Made by a program: the position numbers and the translations under genes. From SCTD01 sp038256525 (lineage in GTDB: Bacteria > Actinomycetota > Actinomycetes > Mycobacteriales > SCTD01): DNA of 24,443 nt. Under the pieces are notes generated by a model that searched no databases, was not told the DNA's origin, and saw only the letters and a program-made list of their open reading frames with translations. This document shows positions 24,201 through 24,443 of this stretch, one piece after another. Numbering within the stretch: the first letter of the stretch is position 1; each line of letters begins with the position of its first letter. Where the stretch lies: contig JBBSKF010000037.1 in the NCBI GenBank assembly GCA_038256525.1, forward strand, positions 1 through 24,443, in the 5' to 3' direction.

Positions 24201-24443
24201 TCGGCGACCTGGAACGGCCGCACCTCCTCGACGGTGTCTCCCCACCACTCCACCCTGACCGGGTGCTCCTCGGTCGGCGGGAAGACATCGAGAATGCCCC
24301 CGCGGACGGCGAACTCACCGCGCTTCTCGACGAGCTCGACCCGGGCGTACGACAGGTCGACCAGGCGCCGGACCACCGCGTCGAGGCCGCCGTCGACGTC
24401 CTGGCCGTCCAGCAGCTCGACCGGCTCGAGGTCGCCGAGGCCG
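21272..24443 (-). CDS. mfd: Transcription-repair coupling factor Mfd (5' end outside window)
   Basis: The visible part has 1056 residues; about 120-170 N-terminal residues lie beyond the right edge. Mfd releases stalled RNA polymerase and recruits UvrA for transcription-coupled repair. In order are the UvrB-like damage-recognition region (KRGEFAVRGGILDVFPP), the RNA-polymerase interaction domain (RTGDTVVHEHHGVARY), and a superfamily 2 translocase with Walker A GDVGYGKTEIA and the DEEQRFG box. Motif SATPIPRTLEMS follows, then helicase domain 2 (HQIRGRVGRG), and the C-terminal TRCF domain (about the last 150 residues). The first in-frame start seen inside the window (near 24376) is not the true start, since Mfd-like sequence continues to the edge. 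Confidence 0.98.
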   Translation of the reverse strand, partial: GLGDLEPVELLDGQDVDGGLDAVVRRLVDLSYARVELVEKRGEFAVRGGILDVFPPTEEHPVRVEWWGDTVEEVRPFQVADQRSLPKTPHASAHGLWAPPCRELLLTEDVRERARKLAELHPELADICSRIAAGHPVEGMEALAPVLVDELRLLLDELPSDASVVVCDPEKVRTRAHDLVRTSQEFLEASWATAAVGGTAPIDLGAAAYKTLIEVKEHAANSGLPWWSLSPFTADEDLEDDAAVLAASSPPAYRGEIERAIGDLRRWVTEDWRVVVTTEGHGPGQRLLELLRDAEVPARLDEHLPDGPTSGLVHLTTGCLQTGFRSELLRTVVLTESDLTGTRGAGSKDVSRRLPSRRKNVVDPVQLRTGDTVVHEHHGVARYLDMVQRTVQGATREYLILEFAPSKRGQPGDRVFVPTDQLELVTRYVGGEAPSLDKLGGGDWAKRKGRAKKAVRDIAAGLIQLYSARMAAPGYAFGPDTPWQRELEDAFPYVETPDQLEAIDEVKADMEKPVPMDRVIMGDVGYGKTEIAVRAAFKAVQDGKQVAILVPTTLLVQQHYNTFRDRFQQFPVQVRAVSRFNSGAEQREVMDGVTSGTVDVVIGTHRLLSRQTQFHDLGLVIVDEEQRFGVEHKEFLKQMRTAVDVLTMSATPIPRTLEMSLTGIREMSTILTPPEERHPVLTFVGVYDEKQIGAAIRRELLREGQIFFLHNRVESIDRVAARIRRLVPEARVATGHGQMNEDALEQVMVGFWEKDYDVLVCTTIVESGLDIPNANTLIVDKADAFGLSQLHQIRGRVGRGRERAYAYFTYPPDKPLTELAHDRLATIAQNTEIGAGMAVAMKDLEIRGAGNLLGGEQSGHIASVGFDLYMRLVGEAVSDFKRGGAPEQQELADTRVDLPVDAHLPHDYIPGERLRLEAYRRLAAAHDEAAIAAVREELQDRYGPLPDPASRLLAVASFRVLARRFGLTEVGVQGNAIRFLPLRLRESQTMRLQRLYPRSVVKTPTGMVLVPRPTTARIGGQPVRDLDLLDWCRQLLDAVCGDDLGAAAAAAAVGFR

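Overview
The window is high-GC DNA with strong G/C preference at third codon positions and frequent GTG starts. Its gene content and order are those of an actinobacterium. Two blocks match Mycobacterium tuberculosis gene order as I know it: thiolase, SGNH esterase, cystathionine beta-synthase and cystathionine gamma-synthase/lyase (Rv1074c-Rv1079 region), and mfd, mazG, eno, ftsB, DUF501 and ppx (Rv1020-Rv1026 region). I cannot name the genus from the sequence; a Frankiales- or Streptomyces-like lineage is an inference only.

Layout. Positions 1-266 hold no convincing gene. From 267 to 7558 lie a membrane-anchored caspase-like protein, the two transsulfuration enzymes with an AAA/Orc1-like ATPase between them, an SGNH hydrolase and a thiolase. 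A secreted chymotrypsin-like protease, an unrecognised small protein and a Bax inhibitor-1 family membrane protein follow on the minus strand. Next to them is a tRNA gene with anticodon UAA but a short variable loop. On the plus strand, an MFS transporter overlaps by 4 nt a multi-pass membrane protein with a degenerate GGDEF and an intact EAL domain (c-di-GMP phosphodiesterase).

The 13667-13988 gap is the most unusual part. On the minus strand it carries two tandem, near-identical mini-genes, each with a perfect Shine-Dalgarno and encoding M-G-N-T-W-G or M-R-G-N-T-W-G. The copies differ by one whole codon, one silent change and a stop-codon swap.

From 13989 to the right edge everything runs on the minus strand as a tightly packed housekeeping series: mfd (5' end outside the window), a SurA/PPIC-type lipoprotein foldase, mazG, two small ORFs (one helix-turn-helix), a MOSC-like protein, eno, ftsB/divIC, DUF501, ppx/gppA and a family-5 uracil-DNA glycosylase. 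The last genes are joined by 4-nt GTGA/ATGA overlaps. The series covers transcription-coupled repair, nucleotide-pool and uracil repair, glycolysis, cell division and polyphosphate/alarmone turnover.

Several genes without a Shine-Dalgarno have a TANNNT-like -10 hexamer 6-7 nt before the start codon, which suggests leaderless transcripts.
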